Positions 19,725-29,860 of a stretch of DNA of 64,000 bases are shown piece by piece. Origin of the DNA: Desulfobulbus oralis (GTDB lineage: Bacteria; Desulfobacterota; Desulfobulbia; Desulfobulbales; Desulfobulbaceae); assembly GCF_002952055.1 (NCBI RefSeq), contig NZ_CP021255.1, forward strand, positions 2,240,001-2,304,000, read 5' to 3'. The translations under genes were made by a program, and so were the position numbers. The notes beneath the pieces are model-generated. The model searched no databases. It had not been told where the DNA came from and saw nothing but the letters and a program-made list of their open reading frames with translations. Positions within the stretch are counted from its first letter, which is position 1, and every line of letters begins with the position of its first letter.

Positions 19725-22523
19725 ATGAAGAGACAAAAAATCGGCATTGGTATCATTGCTTTTTCGACACTGCTGCTGGAGCTTGCAATGATCCGTGCAT
19801 TTGATGTGATTCTCGACCCATCTATGGGCTACATGATTGTCACTATTGCCATGTTCGCCTTGGGGCTTGGCGGTATTTTTGTGTACATTTTCAAGATAGA
19901 TCGTTTTCATGCAAAAACAATATTGCCCATTCTGACCTTATGCTATGCACTGTCCATAGTACTTATGCTCTATATTCTCGATGCCTTGCCCTTTAATCTG
20001 CAATTTTCCGGGAACCTGCTGGTGCAGATATGTGCTTGGTCAGGCATGTATTTAACCGTTGTTTTTCCTTTTTTCCTGTCGGGCGTTATCTTCTCGATCC
20101 TGTTTTCCGTCTATGCCACTGAAATCAGCAGCCTGTACTTTGCCGATCTGTGCGGCGCGGGTCTGGGCTGTCTGCTCCTGATGTTTATTATTCCGATATT
20201 CGGGCCGGGCGGCATTCTTTTTCTGCTGGCTGGCCTGCTCTGCCTTGCGGCCTTCTGTGTATCCTCTTTTGCGAATAAAACCCTGATTGTGTTTGTTCCC
20301 ATTTCCTTAATATTGATCTGTTATCCATTTCTCCATGGCCAGTATATTGAATTTTCGGATCATGCCAACAAACGTGACACCAACGTCTTGAAAGAAATGG
20401 GTAAACGTGAATACGTGAAATGGGATCAGATTTCAAAGTTAGAGGTGTATGATAATATCGGCTCAAAATATTTTTCTCTCGATGGTGGACAGCAGGCATC
20501 AAATATGATGCAGTATGATGGGAATTTATCCAGGTTTACAGATCTCATCAACCAGCAGCCCCAGGCATACTATTTTGGCCTTTCTTCACTGGTCCATTAC
20601 CTGAAACGTACAATCCCGGCAGAAACCCTGATATTGGGTGCGGCTGTTGGCGGAGAATCTAAGACTGCCTTGATCTTTGGAGCTCGCAATATTGATGCCA
20701 TTGAGATGGTCGGGGCCATGGTGGATGCCGCGAAAGATCGATACAGAACTTTTTCCGGCGATATTTTCAATCATCCTCAGATCAGATATATGAAGGGAGA
20801 GGCGCGAACCTTTCTTCGCGGCACCAACAAGCAATACGACATCATCCAGATGTTCAGCAACCATTCCAGCTCCAGCATCACCCAAGGCAACGGAGCGCTG
20901 GAATCCGTCTACCTGCAGACCGTGGAGGCCTATGAGGAGTATTTCACCCATCTGAAGCCCGACGGCATTCTTTCCATGAACCGGCATTACTATCCGCGCA
21001 TGCTGACCACTGCGGCACAGGCCTGGCACCGTTTGGGCAGGAGCGATTTTCACAAACACGTCCTGGTGTTTGAACGGTATGCGCCGGACACCCTGCCGAC
21101 TGTTCTGATCAAAATGACGCCATGGACTGCGGAGGAGGTGGAGGAGGCCAGGTCCTACCTGAACCGGGAAATCATCGGGAGGGAGCGTGAACAGCGCGCG
21201 AGCTTCCCCTCTCCGCTCATCCTGCGCCAGAGTCCATTCCAGAGTGCCGTTATTTGCGGGCAAAACCAGGTAGATGCCCTGTCCCTACTCATAGGCACCT
21301 ATGGCCAGAAGGCGCTGCCGTATCCGGTGAGGGTGCGCTTTTCGGTCGACGGGAGCGGGCAAAGTGCGGAATTCCACTTGGACGGCCAGCAGATTCACGA
21401 CAACCAAAAGGTCATTTTCCCCCTGAATCCGCCCTGGGAAAATGTCCGGGGGAGGCTGATCAGCGTCCAGGTGAGTTCGGAGAACACGCAGCCGGACCAG
21501 GCCTTTTCTCTCTGGCTGGATTCCGCGAAGCAGCCCTTGGTGCAGAACATCAAAATTGGGCAGGGAACAGCCTACAAAATCGCTTTCAATCCGGTGGATC
21601 CGGCTGGGAACCTCCTTCCGGCAGCCCTGCTTGCACAGCCCTTCCCCCGGGAACTGGCGGCCCGGGCCGATTACCGGCTCGACCCGGTGGACGATAATCG
21701 CCCCTTTTTCAACATGATTCGGAAAACCACGCGGGAACTTTCGCCCAGGACATCCAGCTTTCTGGATGGCGGCACGGCCAATATCCTGAATCAGCAGCGA
21801 CTGCCCGTGCTTTCGCGGCGACTGCCTGCCCTTTCGCGGGATGTGCTCTGCTTTGTCGTGGTTGGCAGCATGTCGGTGCTTTTCGCCGCGCTCTTTATTT
21901 TTCTCCCGCTGCGCTGGACCAAAAAGGGCAGCGGCATCTGGCCGGCAATGCCGTGGTTTCTGGTCTATTTTTCCTGCCTGGGAGCCGGCTTCATCGTGAT
22001 TGAGCTGACGCTTATCCAACTGTGCACCAAGCTGATCGGCTATCCCACCTATACCTATGCGGCCGTGCTGTTTGCCCTGCTGGTGTCCGCGGCCTTTGGC
22101 TCGTTTTTCTCCAGGCGCTTGCTGGCAGGGCATCCCGGCCGCTGGCCCTGGATCTTCTTGGCCCTGGTGGCCTACGGCGGCGCTTTCCTGGCCTTCTGCC
22201 AGCCGCTCTTCGCCCACCTGCTGCAGTATGCCCTGCCATGGCGCTGGATAGCCGCCACAGTGCTGATCTTTCCCCTGGGCTTTTTCATGGGCATGCCCTT
22301 CCCCCTGGGCATTGCCGCTCTGGACCGCTGCTATCCCGCAGGCATTGCCTGGGCCTGGGGCATGAACGGCTTTTTCACCGTGCTGGGCGGATTTCTGAGC
22401 CTGGTCAGCGCCTTCTTCCTGGGTTTCAGGATGACGCTTCTGATTGCGTTGGGCATCTACTGTGTGGCCCTGCTGGCCTACGCCATGATCAGCAAAGCCA
22501 GGGCCGGATTGGCCCGAGCCTGA
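19725..22523 (+). CDS. Polytopic membrane protein with embedded spermidine-synthase-like domain
   Basis: Product of 932 residues. The start at ATG 19725 is set by GGGAG about 9 nt upstream. About six or seven hydrophobic helices occupy residues 1-205. Next comes a soluble domain with the aminopropyl/methyltransferase-type pattern LILGAAVGGESKTALIFGA and IDAIEMVGAMVDAAKDRY (about residues 305-350), followed by GEARTFL and FSNHSSSSITQG. After the DDNRPFF signature (about residue 660) another six or so helices close the protein. Such fused membrane/spermidine-synthase-like proteins occur widely, usually without known substrate. Polyamine synthesis is not demonstrated. Codon use is AT-richer in the first third. 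Confidence 0.75.
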   Translation: MKRQKIGIGIIAFSTLLLELAMIRAFDVILDPSMGYMIVTIAMFALGLGGIFVYIFKIDRFHAKTILPILTLCYALSIVLMLYILDALPFNLQFSGNLLVQICAWSGMYLTVVFPFFLSGVIFSILFSVYATEISSLYFADLCGAGLGCLLLMFIIPIFGPGGILFLLAGLLCLAAFCVSSFANKTLIVFVPISLILICYPFLHGQYIEFSDHANKRDTNVLKEMGKREYVKWDQISKLEVYDNIGSKYFSLDGGQQASNMMQYDGNLSRFTDLINQQPQAYYFGLSSLVHYLKRTIPAETLILGAAVGGESKTALIFGARNIDAIEMVGAMVDAAKDRYRTFSGDIFNHPQIRYMKGEARTFLRGTNKQYDIIQMFSNHSSSSITQGNGALESVYLQTVEAYEEYFTHLKPDGILSMNRHYYPRMLTTAAQAWHRLGRSDFHKHVLVFERYAPDTLPTVLIKMTPWTAEEVEEARSYLNREIIGREREQRASFPSPLILRQSPFQSAVICGQNQVDALSLLIGTYGQKALPYPVRVRFSVDGSGQSAEFHLDGQQIHDNQKVIFPLNPPWENVRGRLISVQVSSENTQPDQAFSLWLDSAKQPLVQNIKIGQGTAYKIAFNPVDPAGNLLPAALLAQPFPRELAARADYRLDPVDDNRPFFNMIRKTTRELSPRTSSFLDGGTANILNQQRLPVLSRRLPALSRDVLCFVVVGSMSVLFAALFIFLPLRWTKKGSGIWPAMPWFLVYFSCLGAGFIVIELTLIQLCTKLIGYPTYTYAAVLFALLVSAAFGSFFSRRLLAGHPGRWPWIFLALVAYGGAFLAFCQPLFAHLLQYALPWRWIAATVLIFPLGFFMGMPFPLGIAALDRCYPAGIAWAWGMNGFFTVLGGFLSLVSAFFLGFRMTLLIALGIYCVALLAYAMISKARAGLARA

Positions 22524-22606
22524 TGCGTGCGAAAAATGTCGCCAGGAAGGGGCAACAAAGCCGGGTGGGAGCAGGCACCGGCCACACAAGCATGGAGGAA
22601 CGCCGC

Positions 22607-24364
22607 ATGCAAGGCATCCGCATTTTTCTGAGCGCCCTGACGCTCGCGCTGCTGGCGCTGGCCATGAGCGCAGCTTCGGCCGCAGCAGCCATCGCCCGGA
22701 AGGACGCGCCGGTCTCGCCCGAGCAGGCCAGCAATCCCAAGGCCGATCCGCAGGACATCATCCTGCCCATGCCCTGCGGGCTTTCCATGGCGCTGCGCGC
22801 CGTGGCCGTGCCCGGCGGGCTGATGCACGACCGCCGCATCGTCATGGGGCTGGGCAACACCGATCCGGAACGCCAACTCTACGAGCGCCGCTTCGAAAGC
22901 CACATCGCAGCGCCCTTCACCACGGCCGACCTGCCCGCGGCCTGGCAGTCCAGGCTGGATCCGAACCAGCAGCAGGGCTTCACCTTCTATTTTCTGGGCA
23001 AATACGAGGTCAGCCAGTATCAGTGGGACGCGGTGATGCAGGAAAGCTGCCCGGCCGGGCCGCCTGCAGAGGGCGATCTGCCCAGACGGGAAATCTCCTG
23101 GTTCGACGTGCAGCGCTTTCTGCAGAAATACAACGCCTGGCTGGTTGCGAATCACCCGGACAAGCTGCCCCGCTTTGCCGGCAACGAAAACAACATCGGC
23201 TTCCTGCGCCTGCCGACCGAGGAGGAATGGGAGTTCGCGGCCCGGGGCGGCAGCAGGGTGCCCGGCGAAGACCGGGACAACAACGACATCTTCCCCCTGG
23301 GGCAGGACAGGCTGGAGGATTTCGGCGTGTTCTCGGGCCAGTCGGCACTGACGGCGCCCTCAGCCATCGGCAGCCGCAAAGCGGGCCCTTTGCAGATCTA
23401 CGACACCGTGGGCAATGTGAAGGAAATGGTGGACGGCCTCTTTCACTTCTCCGTGGCCGATATGCGGGAAAACGGCGAGGTCTTTCAGCGCCTGCACGGC
23501 GCGGCCGGCGGCATGCTCTGCAAGGGCGGCAGCTTCCGGAGCACGCAGCAGGGCGTGCTGCCGGGCTGGCGCGACGAGGTGCCGCTCTATACGGCCAAAG
23601 GCGAAACCCGGCCCGATGACATGGGCTTTCGGGTGGCGCTCTCCGGCCTGAACGTGGGCAGCGGCCAAAGACTGGCAACGCTCAAAAGGGAAAATGCCGG
23701 CAGGGAAGCGGCGCAGACTGCTGCCGCGACGGCCGCAGCCCAGGCCGGAACAGGGCAGCATATGGCCCAGACCGCGCCTGCAGCCACACCGCTTGCCGAA
23801 CTGGACCGCATTGCCGGGACGGCCCCTCCGGAAATGCAGCCTGCACTGGCCCGGCTGCGCAACCTGCTGAGCGACCGCCAGAGCGCACAGGAGCGGCAGC
23901 GTGCCGAAGTGCTGGAAAATACGGCCCGCGCCCTGCTCTATCAGGCGGAAACCATCCGCGGCTTTGCCTTCCGCTACTTCACTCTGCATGCCAACTGGCT
24001 GGAATATCTGGAAAAACACCAGGGCACAGACACGAATGCCGCCAAACAAAAGATCGATCAGCGGCTGGACGAATACTACCAGTTGCTGCTCACCGCAGCC
24101 AATTACTACAAGAGCACCCTGGCGCGGGTCAGCGAGGCGGAGCCAGCCGAGGTGGCAGACATCATCGGCCGCTTCCGGCAGGAGTACAGCGCCGACGATT
24201 CCCTGAGCCGGCACATGCGCGAAAACATCGCAAGCGTGGACAAACATCTGAAAGCCGCAAGAAGCCAGGGCATCGCCGCTCTGGACCAGAAGCAGATCTG
24301 CCGGGACATCATCCCGGACGTGCACCTGAAGGCCCTGCCCCTGAAAAAAAGGGAGGGGCGATAA
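22607..24364 (+). CDS. Secreted formylglycine-generating-enzyme-like (SUMF1/FGE-fold) protein
   Basis: Product of 585 residues. The start at ATG 22607 has GGAGGA 7 nt upstream. An Ala-rich signal peptide (LSALTLALLALAMSAASA) exports it. Residues about 120-350 show the FGE-sulfatase fold: YFLGKYEVSQYQWDAVM, EISWFDVQRFLQKYN, RLPTEEEWEFAARGG, DTVGNVKEMVDGLF, CKGGSFRS and DDMGFRVAL. The C-terminal 200 residues are Ala/Gln-rich and helical (coiled coil likely). Many FGE-fold proteins are not enzymes, and I did not see the paired catalytic cysteines clearly. It follows the membrane protein by 83 bp, so they may act together. Confidence 0.78.
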   Translation: MQGIRIFLSALTLALLALAMSAASAAAAIARKDAPVSPEQASNPKADPQDIILPMPCGLSMALRAVAVPGGLMHDRRIVMGLGNTDPERQLYERRFESHIAAPFTTADLPAAWQSRLDPNQQQGFTFYFLGKYEVSQYQWDAVMQESCPAGPPAEGDLPRREISWFDVQRFLQKYNAWLVANHPDKLPRFAGNENNIGFLRLPTEEEWEFAARGGSRVPGEDRDNNDIFPLGQDRLEDFGVFSGQSALTAPSAIGSRKAGPLQIYDTVGNVKEMVDGLFHFSVADMRENGEVFQRLHGAAGGMLCKGGSFRSTQQGVLPGWRDEVPLYTAKGETRPDDMGFRVALSGLNVGSGQRLATLKRENAGREAAQTAAATAAAQAGTGQHMAQTAPAATPLAELDRIAGTAPPEMQPALARLRNLLSDRQSAQERQRAEVLENTARALLYQAETIRGFAFRYFTLHANWLEYLEKHQGTDTNAAKQKIDQRLDEYYQLLLTAANYYKSTLARVSEAEPAEVADIIGRFRQEYSADDSLSRHMRENIASVDKHLKAARSQGIAALDQKQICRDIIPDVHLKALPLKKREGR

Positions 24365-24384
24365 GGCGGGCCACCTCGGGCAGG

Positions 24385-27300
24385 TCAATCGGCTGCAAGG
24401 GGCCCTGCCCCAGCGTCCGGGTGGCTGCATCCGGGCCCGGAAATCCGGCTTCTGCCGCCGCTTTGGGGTCTGACCTGAATCTGCGTGCCGATCCGCTCAT
24501 TCAGGGCAGAGACGTGTGAAATGACGCCGATCAGCTTGCCGTCCTGCCGCAGGCCCGCAAGGGTTTCCAGGGCGGTGTCGAGGGTCTCCTCGTCCAGCGT
24601 GCCGAAGCCCTCGTCCAGAAACAGGGAATCCACCCGGACATTCCGGCTGGCCATCTGGGACAGGCCCAGTGCCAGGGCCAGACTGACAATAAAACACTCG
24701 CCGCCGGAGAGGTTCTTTGTAGAGCGGATTTCTCCTGCCTGGTAGTTGTCGATCACGTTGAGTTCCAGGGGCTGCACGCTGTCACGAACCAGCAGGTAGC
24801 GCTCGCTCATTTTCCGCAACTGCCGGTTGGCATGTCCAACCATCATGGCAAAGGTCAGTCCCTGGGCAAAATTGCGGTACTTCTTGCCGTCCGCGGAGCC
24901 GATCAGCTCGTGCAGGTTTTTCCACCTGAGGCACTCCTTTTTCTGGGCCTCGATGGCCGCCTGCTTTTCCCTGATCCGCTCCTTTGCAGCCGCATGCTCG
25001 CTGAGCTGGTGCCTGAGAGCGGCAATGCGGTCCCGCAGGGCCTTCAGAACCTCCTCGCCTTCCCTGAAGCGGGGTTCGAGTTCTTCCAGCGATTTGTCCG
25101 TGATCTGGCGGGCCATTTCCTGCGCCAGGCGGGCTTCCCTGTCCTGCTGCCTCGCTTTCAGGGCTGTTTGGCGCTCATCCAGGGTCCTGGCCCTGGCCAT
25201 CAATGCATCCCGCTCTGCAGAGGGCGATATGGCCGCCAAAAACTGCGCTTCATCTGCAAAGCCCCTGGTCGCAAGCGCTGCGGAGAATGCTGTTTCCAGC
25301 CCTTCCAGCTCCGGTTCCCGCTGCTCGATGCGTTTTTTCAGAGATTCGACGTGGGCCTTTGCGGCAGTCCAGTTTTGTTGAAGTTCATTGTGCCGTTCTC
25401 TGGCCTGCTTTTCCGCACCTTCGGCATCGTCAAGCGCCTTGTTTAAACGGCGTTCCTCATCGTCCGGATTCCTGTCGCCGTACAGCGCCTTGCGCTCCGC
25501 CCTTCCGGTGGCGAGTTCCTCTTTCAGGGCCTCCAGTCGCTGGGCTTTCCCGGCCAGGGCGGCGCCTTGCGTTTCGATGAGCGCATCCAGCCGCTTCAGC
25601 TCGCTGTCGATGTCGGCAATCTGTTTCTCGATCTCCGCCTTGTTCCTGACCTGATCCTGCCAGGCCTTCAGCCGCGCTCTGAGGCTTTCGATCAGGGATG
25701 CAATGTCCCCTTCAGGGATGGCCGCAAGACCAAGCGGCTGGAGTTTCGTAGTAACGGCCTGCCTGCGCGCGGCAAAATCGGCACGCAGTTTCAAAAGGCC
25801 GTCCTGCAGCTCGGCCAGGGCTTTGCCGGCAGCCAGCCTGTCATGAGCCGCTGCGGTCTCCCGCTTGTCCGCCTCCGTCAAGGTGTTGCGGGCCAGGCTT
25901 GCAGCCGCTTCGAGTTGCTTGATGGCGGTTTCCTGATCCTCGGCTGTACCGATGAGCCTGCTCAGGGATGCGATCTTTTCTTCGGTTGCATCGGGAACAG
26001 GGACGTTCCCCGCCGCAAAGGGGTGCCCGGTTGCGCCGCAGAGGGGACAGGGTTTGCCGTCCTCCAGCCTGGCCCGATGCTCTTCAAGCTCCGCAATTTT
26101 TCTCAGGAAGGCCAGTTCCCGCAGCAGGGCTTCCTGCTCGGCGCGGTACTCCCGCAGCAAGCGCCCCCCCAGGAGCCGGCTCAAGGCCTCTTTGCCCTGC
26201 TGCAGCCCTTTTGCCGCCGCCTCCAGTTCCTGCTGCCGAATGTCGGATTGCTTCCGACACTCCTCAAGCGCCTTTGCCGCCAGGGCCAGGGCCGCCGCGG
26301 CCCTTTCCTGAGCCGCCTCCTTTTGCAGGATTTCCTTTTGCCTGACAAGCAGGTCGCCGAGTTGTTCCTCAACACCAGCCAGTCCGCCGATCAGCCATTC
26401 ATCCCGGGCATGATCCCTGAGGTGAGCGTCCACGAGATTCAGCCTTTCCTGAGCCCTGGAGCGCTTTTCCAGCTCCTGGTGCCGGGTTTTCCGGTCAGCC
26501 TCGATCCTGGCCTGCTCCTGCTGACAATCCGCCTCCCCTGCCAACAGCGCCTTTTTCTGATCAAACAGCCGCTGATCGAGGGAACGCAGCCGCTGCAGGA
26601 CAGGCATGCCCGCCTGCAATGCCGCCTTGGCCTGGGCGCTTCGCCCCTCGGCCGTTTGCAGTCTTGCAGCCTGCTCCCCGGCGGCGGATGCCAGTCCAGG
26701 CAGCCTATCGAGTTCGCCTTGCAATGCGGCGCGGTCATCCGCCTGCTGTTTGCGGGTGCTGGCGAGCGTCGCGTAGGCGCCGTCCAGCGAGGCGGCGCTC
26801 AAAGCCCGGTCCAGCTTTTCACGATCCGCCTTGAAGGCCTCGATATCGCCCTGCAGCCTGCCCGCTTCATCGGCCAGATTGCCGATTTCCTTCTTCAGTC
26901 CATCGATAACGGTGAGCCAGGCAATGGCCTTGCCGGTGTCGGCGAGTTGGGCGGCGAGAGCGCGCTCCTCCTGCTGCCTGGCATCGAGCTCCTGCAGGCT
27001 CTCCTGTTCCTGCTCCGGCGCAAGCACCACGATGCCAGCCGTTTCCGCCTGGAGCAGATGCAGCTTTTCGTGCTCCTCGCGCTGGCGCTCGTGGACGCGG
27101 ATGGATATCCGGCTGTAAATCGCTGTGCCCGTTATCTGCTCCAGAATCGGGGCCCGATCATCCGGCGTTGCCTGCAGAAAGGCGGCAAAGCCGCCCTGGG
27201 CCAGCAGCATGGAGCGGGTGAAACGGTCGAAATCCATGCCAGTGGCTGCCTCGATCTGCGCGGCAACCCCCCTGATGCTGGCCTCGAAAATCTCGCCGGA

Positions 27301-27660
27301 ATCCGCATTGGCAATCTCATGTTTCGGGGCCTGGAGTTCGCCATCCGGCCTCTTGCGGGCCCGGCGCTGGCTCCAGTGACAGCGGTAACGGCCGGACTGG
27401 GTTTGGAAGGTCACCTCGGCAAAGCACTCGCCGGTCTGGCGGGACATGATTTCGTTGCCATGCCTGCCGACCCTGTTCAGGCGGGGCGTGCGGCCATAGA
27501 GGGCAAGGCAGATGGCGTCGAGGATGGTGCTCTTCCCCGCGCCGGTCGGGCCGGTGATGGCGAAGATGCCGTCAGAGACAAAGGCCGGATGCGTCAGGTC
27601 GATTTGCCATTCGCCGGCCAGTGAATTCAGATTCCTGAAGCGGATCTGCACTATTCTCAT
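24385..27660 (-). CDS. sbcC: Exonuclease subunit SbcC (Rad50-like ATPase)
   Basis: Product of 1,091 residues, partner of SbcD in the Mre11-Rad50-type nuclease that opens hairpins and processes double-strand breaks. The Walker A GPTGAGKST is at residues 37-45. Two long coiled-coil arms flank the zinc-hook CPLC at about residue 537. The C-terminal lobe has the ABC signature LSGGECFIVSLALALGLSQM and Walker B SLFLDEGFGTLDEETLD. It starts 9 bp after the sbcD stop. The C-terminal tail of about 25 residues is GC-rich and atypical. Confidence 0.93.
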   Translation of the reverse strand: MRIVQIRFRNLNSLAGEWQIDLTHPAFVSDGIFAITGPTGAGKSTILDAICLALYGRTPRLNRVGRHGNEIMSRQTGECFAEVTFQTQSGRYRCHWSQRRARKRPDGELQAPKHEIANADSGEIFEASIRGVAAQIEAATGMDFDRFTRSMLLAQGGFAAFLQATPDDRAPILEQITGTAIYSRISIRVHERQREEHEKLHLLQAETAGIVVLAPEQEQESLQELDARQQEERALAAQLADTGKAIAWLTVIDGLKKEIGNLADEAGRLQGDIEAFKADREKLDRALSAASLDGAYATLASTRKQQADDRAALQGELDRLPGLASAAGEQAARLQTAEGRSAQAKAALQAGMPVLQRLRSLDQRLFDQKKALLAGEADCQQEQARIEADRKTRHQELEKRSRAQERLNLVDAHLRDHARDEWLIGGLAGVEEQLGDLLVRQKEILQKEAAQERAAAALALAAKALEECRKQSDIRQQELEAAAKGLQQGKEALSRLLGGRLLREYRAEQEALLRELAFLRKIAELEEHRARLEDGKPCPLCGATGHPFAAGNVPVPDATEEKIASLSRLIGTAEDQETAIKQLEAAASLARNTLTEADKRETAAAHDRLAAGKALAELQDGLLKLRADFAARRQAVTTKLQPLGLAAIPEGDIASLIESLRARLKAWQDQVRNKAEIEKQIADIDSELKRLDALIETQGAALAGKAQRLEALKEELATGRAERKALYGDRNPDDEERRLNKALDDAEGAEKQARERHNELQQNWTAAKAHVESLKKRIEQREPELEGLETAFSAALATRGFADEAQFLAAISPSAERDALMARARTLDERQTALKARQQDREARLAQEMARQITDKSLEELEPRFREGEEVLKALRDRIAALRHQLSEHAAAKERIREKQAAIEAQKKECLRWKNLHELIGSADGKKYRNFAQGLTFAMMVGHANRQLRKMSERYLLVRDSVQPLELNVIDNYQAGEIRSTKNLSGGECFIVSLALALGLSQMASRNVRVDSLFLDEGFGTLDEETLDTALETLAGLRQDGKLIGVISHVSALNERIGTQIQVRPQSGGRSRISGPGCSHPDAGAGPLAAD

Positions 27661-27669
27661 CGCAGCCCT

Positions 27670-28899
27670 CTACTCCGCCTGCACGTCGTCCGCAAGGAGG
27701 GACGAGACCGTTTCCTGGTAGGCCCGAAGCAGTTCCGGCTGCTGCTCTGCAGGCACATCATGAGCGGCAAGGCATCGCGCAAACACCTCGTTTGCGTCCA
27801 GATCATCCAGGCCTTCCTCTTCATGGCTCTGCTCCAGCACGCGGTCGATGATGCGCTTGTTCTTGATCCGGAGGATGGCCATCTGGCTGCCGGCAATCGC
27901 TGTCTCCAGACGCTCGCGCAGGTCGCCGACGAGTTCGGCCCCGTCGTAAACGATTTCGAGCCAGGCCCGGGAAGCCCCTGCCGAGAGTGCGAGGAGGCGG
28001 CTTTGGATATGCTCCCAGTCCCCCTGGATGCGCTCGAGTTTTTGAAAAAGCGGCACGTCGATCAGCTGCACGGACGCCGCTGCGCTGCGACATTCAACCA
28101 GGCAAAGGCTTTTCCGCTGCCTGGCTTCCCCAAACCCCATGGGCAAGGGCGAGCCGCTGTAGCGTATGATTTCGGAGCCGTTTACCCTTTGCGGGACGTG
28201 CAGATGCCCAAGCGCCACATAGGCGAAATGCTCCGAAAAAATTCCGGACGGCACCTGGGCCAGGGCGCCGACGTAGAGTTCGCGCACGCCATCGCCATCG
28301 ACGCTTTGCCCGCCCGCCGTGAACAGATGGCCCATGGCGACCATGGGGATATCAGCCCCAAGGCTCCTGCGCTTGTGCTCGGCCAGGGCGGCAACCGCCG
28401 CGTAATGCGCGCGGATGCCCTCTACCAGCTTCTGCTCCTTGGTCTCCACACTTTCGCCGGCCCCCGCCTCCCGGATATCCCGGTCGCGGAGGTAAGGCAC
28501 GGCGCAGACAATCAGCTCCGGATTGTTCTGCGCATTGCGGAGCACCAGCACTTCGTCTTCCGGGTCGGCGCTGGCGCTGCCGACCACATGAATATCGAGT
28601 GCCCGGAGCAGGTCTCTGGTCGCATCGAGAAAGGAAGGCGAATCGTGATTGCCTGCGATGACGACAACATGCCGGCAGGACGAGGCGGCCACCCGGCACA
28701 GGAAGCGGTAATAGAGCTCCTGGGCCCGGTTGCTGGGCGTACTGCTGTCAAAGACATCCCCTGCCACCAGGAGGACATCGATTGCATGCTGCCGAATCGT
28801 CTCCGCCAGCCAGCCCAGAAAGGCCTCGAACTCCTCGTAGCGCTTTTTGCCATACAGGCTGCGGCCGATATGCCAATCGGAGGTGTGAAGAAGTTTCAT
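27670..28899 (-). CDS. sbcD: Exonuclease subunit SbcD (Mre11-like nuclease)
   Basis: Product of 409 residues. The calcineurin-type phosphoesterase motifs are LLHTSDWHIG (Asp8 and His10), VAGDVFDSSTPSN, VVIAGNHDSPSF and MGHLF, which bind two Mn ions. The frame is open far upstream to 29229, but ATG 28899 gives the canonical MKLLHTSDWH start. It is co-transcribed with sbcC. Its upstream region abuts the IS30 relic, marking the left edge of the accessory island. Confidence 0.93.
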   Translation of the reverse strand: MKLLHTSDWHIGRSLYGKKRYEEFEAFLGWLAETIRQHAIDVLLVAGDVFDSSTPSNRAQELYYRFLCRVAASSCRHVVVIAGNHDSPSFLDATRDLLRALDIHVVGSASADPEDEVLVLRNAQNNPELIVCAVPYLRDRDIREAGAGESVETKEQKLVEGIRAHYAAVAALAEHKRRSLGADIPMVAMGHLFTAGGQSVDGDGVRELYVGALAQVPSGIFSEHFAYVALGHLHVPQRVNGSEIIRYSGSPLPMGFGEARQRKSLCLVECRSAAASVQLIDVPLFQKLERIQGDWEHIQSRLLALSAGASRAWLEIVYDGAELVGDLRERLETAIAGSQMAILRIKNKRIIDRVLEQSHEEEGLDDLDANEVFARCLAAHDVPAEQQPELLRAYQETVSSLLADDVQAE

Positions 28900-28970
28900 G
28901 GTGTTGCTGGCAGCGTGTCGGCGCGCTTTGCGTATGCTGCACGCCCGTTTTTCAATGGAGTTTGAATTTA

Positions 28971-29674
28971 ATCGGCGAAGGAGACTGACACTATGGTTTG
29001 CCCTCATCTTACAGCAACAGAACGGGAAAGTATACTGTGCCTTCGTGCTCAGGGCTGCGGAATACGCAAGATTGCCCGAGCCCTGAACCGAAGCCCATAG
29101 ACGATCAGCAGAGAGCTTCGGCGTAACCTCATCAGGGGAACCTGCAGTGCCCACGAGGCAGAGAAGCTCTATCGTCTGCGCCGCAAGCGCTGCCGGCAGT
29201 CTTTCAGGCTGGAGGACAAAGCACTGCAATCCCTGGTCCAGGCCCGGCTTGTGGAGGGCTGGTCGCCGGAACAGATCAGGGGCAGGGAATCCCCTGCAGT
29301 ATCCGTCACCACCATCTGCCGGGCCGTGCAGTCCGGCAGGTTGCCCTGATCCGTCTGCCTGATGGGCTGGAGTGCCGCAGCCTGATGGTGGATAATGACA
29401 AGGAGTTTGCCAGGCACAGGGAAGTATCCGCTGCCCTGGGCTTCCCGTGTACTTTGCCTATCCCCACAGCCCCTGGGAGCGGGGTACAAACGAGAATACG
29501 AACGGACTCATTCGCGAATATCTGCCCAGGGGACTCGATTTCCGGGGTGTGCGAAACGATGATGTTCTGCGGATTGTAGAACGCCTGAACAAGCGTCCCG
29601 GAAAGTGTCTCGGCTTTCGTACCCCTCGGGAGGCCTTTTTCAAGTTCCCTGTTGCTTTTGGATTGAGAATCTAG
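28971..29674 (+). pseudogene. IS30-family transposase relic
   Basis: Successive frames encode pieces of an IS30 transposase. The N-terminal helix-turn-helix HLTATERESILCLRAQGCGI starts near 29005 and ends at a premature stop near 29099. A middle piece (LQSLVQARLVEGWSPEQIRG) lies near 29228-29290. The DDE catalytic end is split across frames: MVDNDKEFARH near 29385, then YFAYPHSPWERGTNENTNGL and PGKCLGFRTPREAFFK to a stop at 29672-29674. At least two frameshifts and one stop make it inactive. A second fragment of the same 5' end lies inverted at 33776-33890. Confidence 0.85.
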
Positions 29675-29860
29675 AATTTGAAAGTTGACATGCCCTGGCC
29701 GGGCAGCGGGCGAATGGCTGGAGTGGCCGCATGTTTCGGTCTCGGGCCGGCTGATGGCTGCTGTCTGACGCTTCGTTTGCACGGTGAACTGAAAAAACCG
29801 GGATCGGGTGTGGCCAAAACACCCGCCGCGCCACTTGCACCAAATCGAATTCAAAAAACC

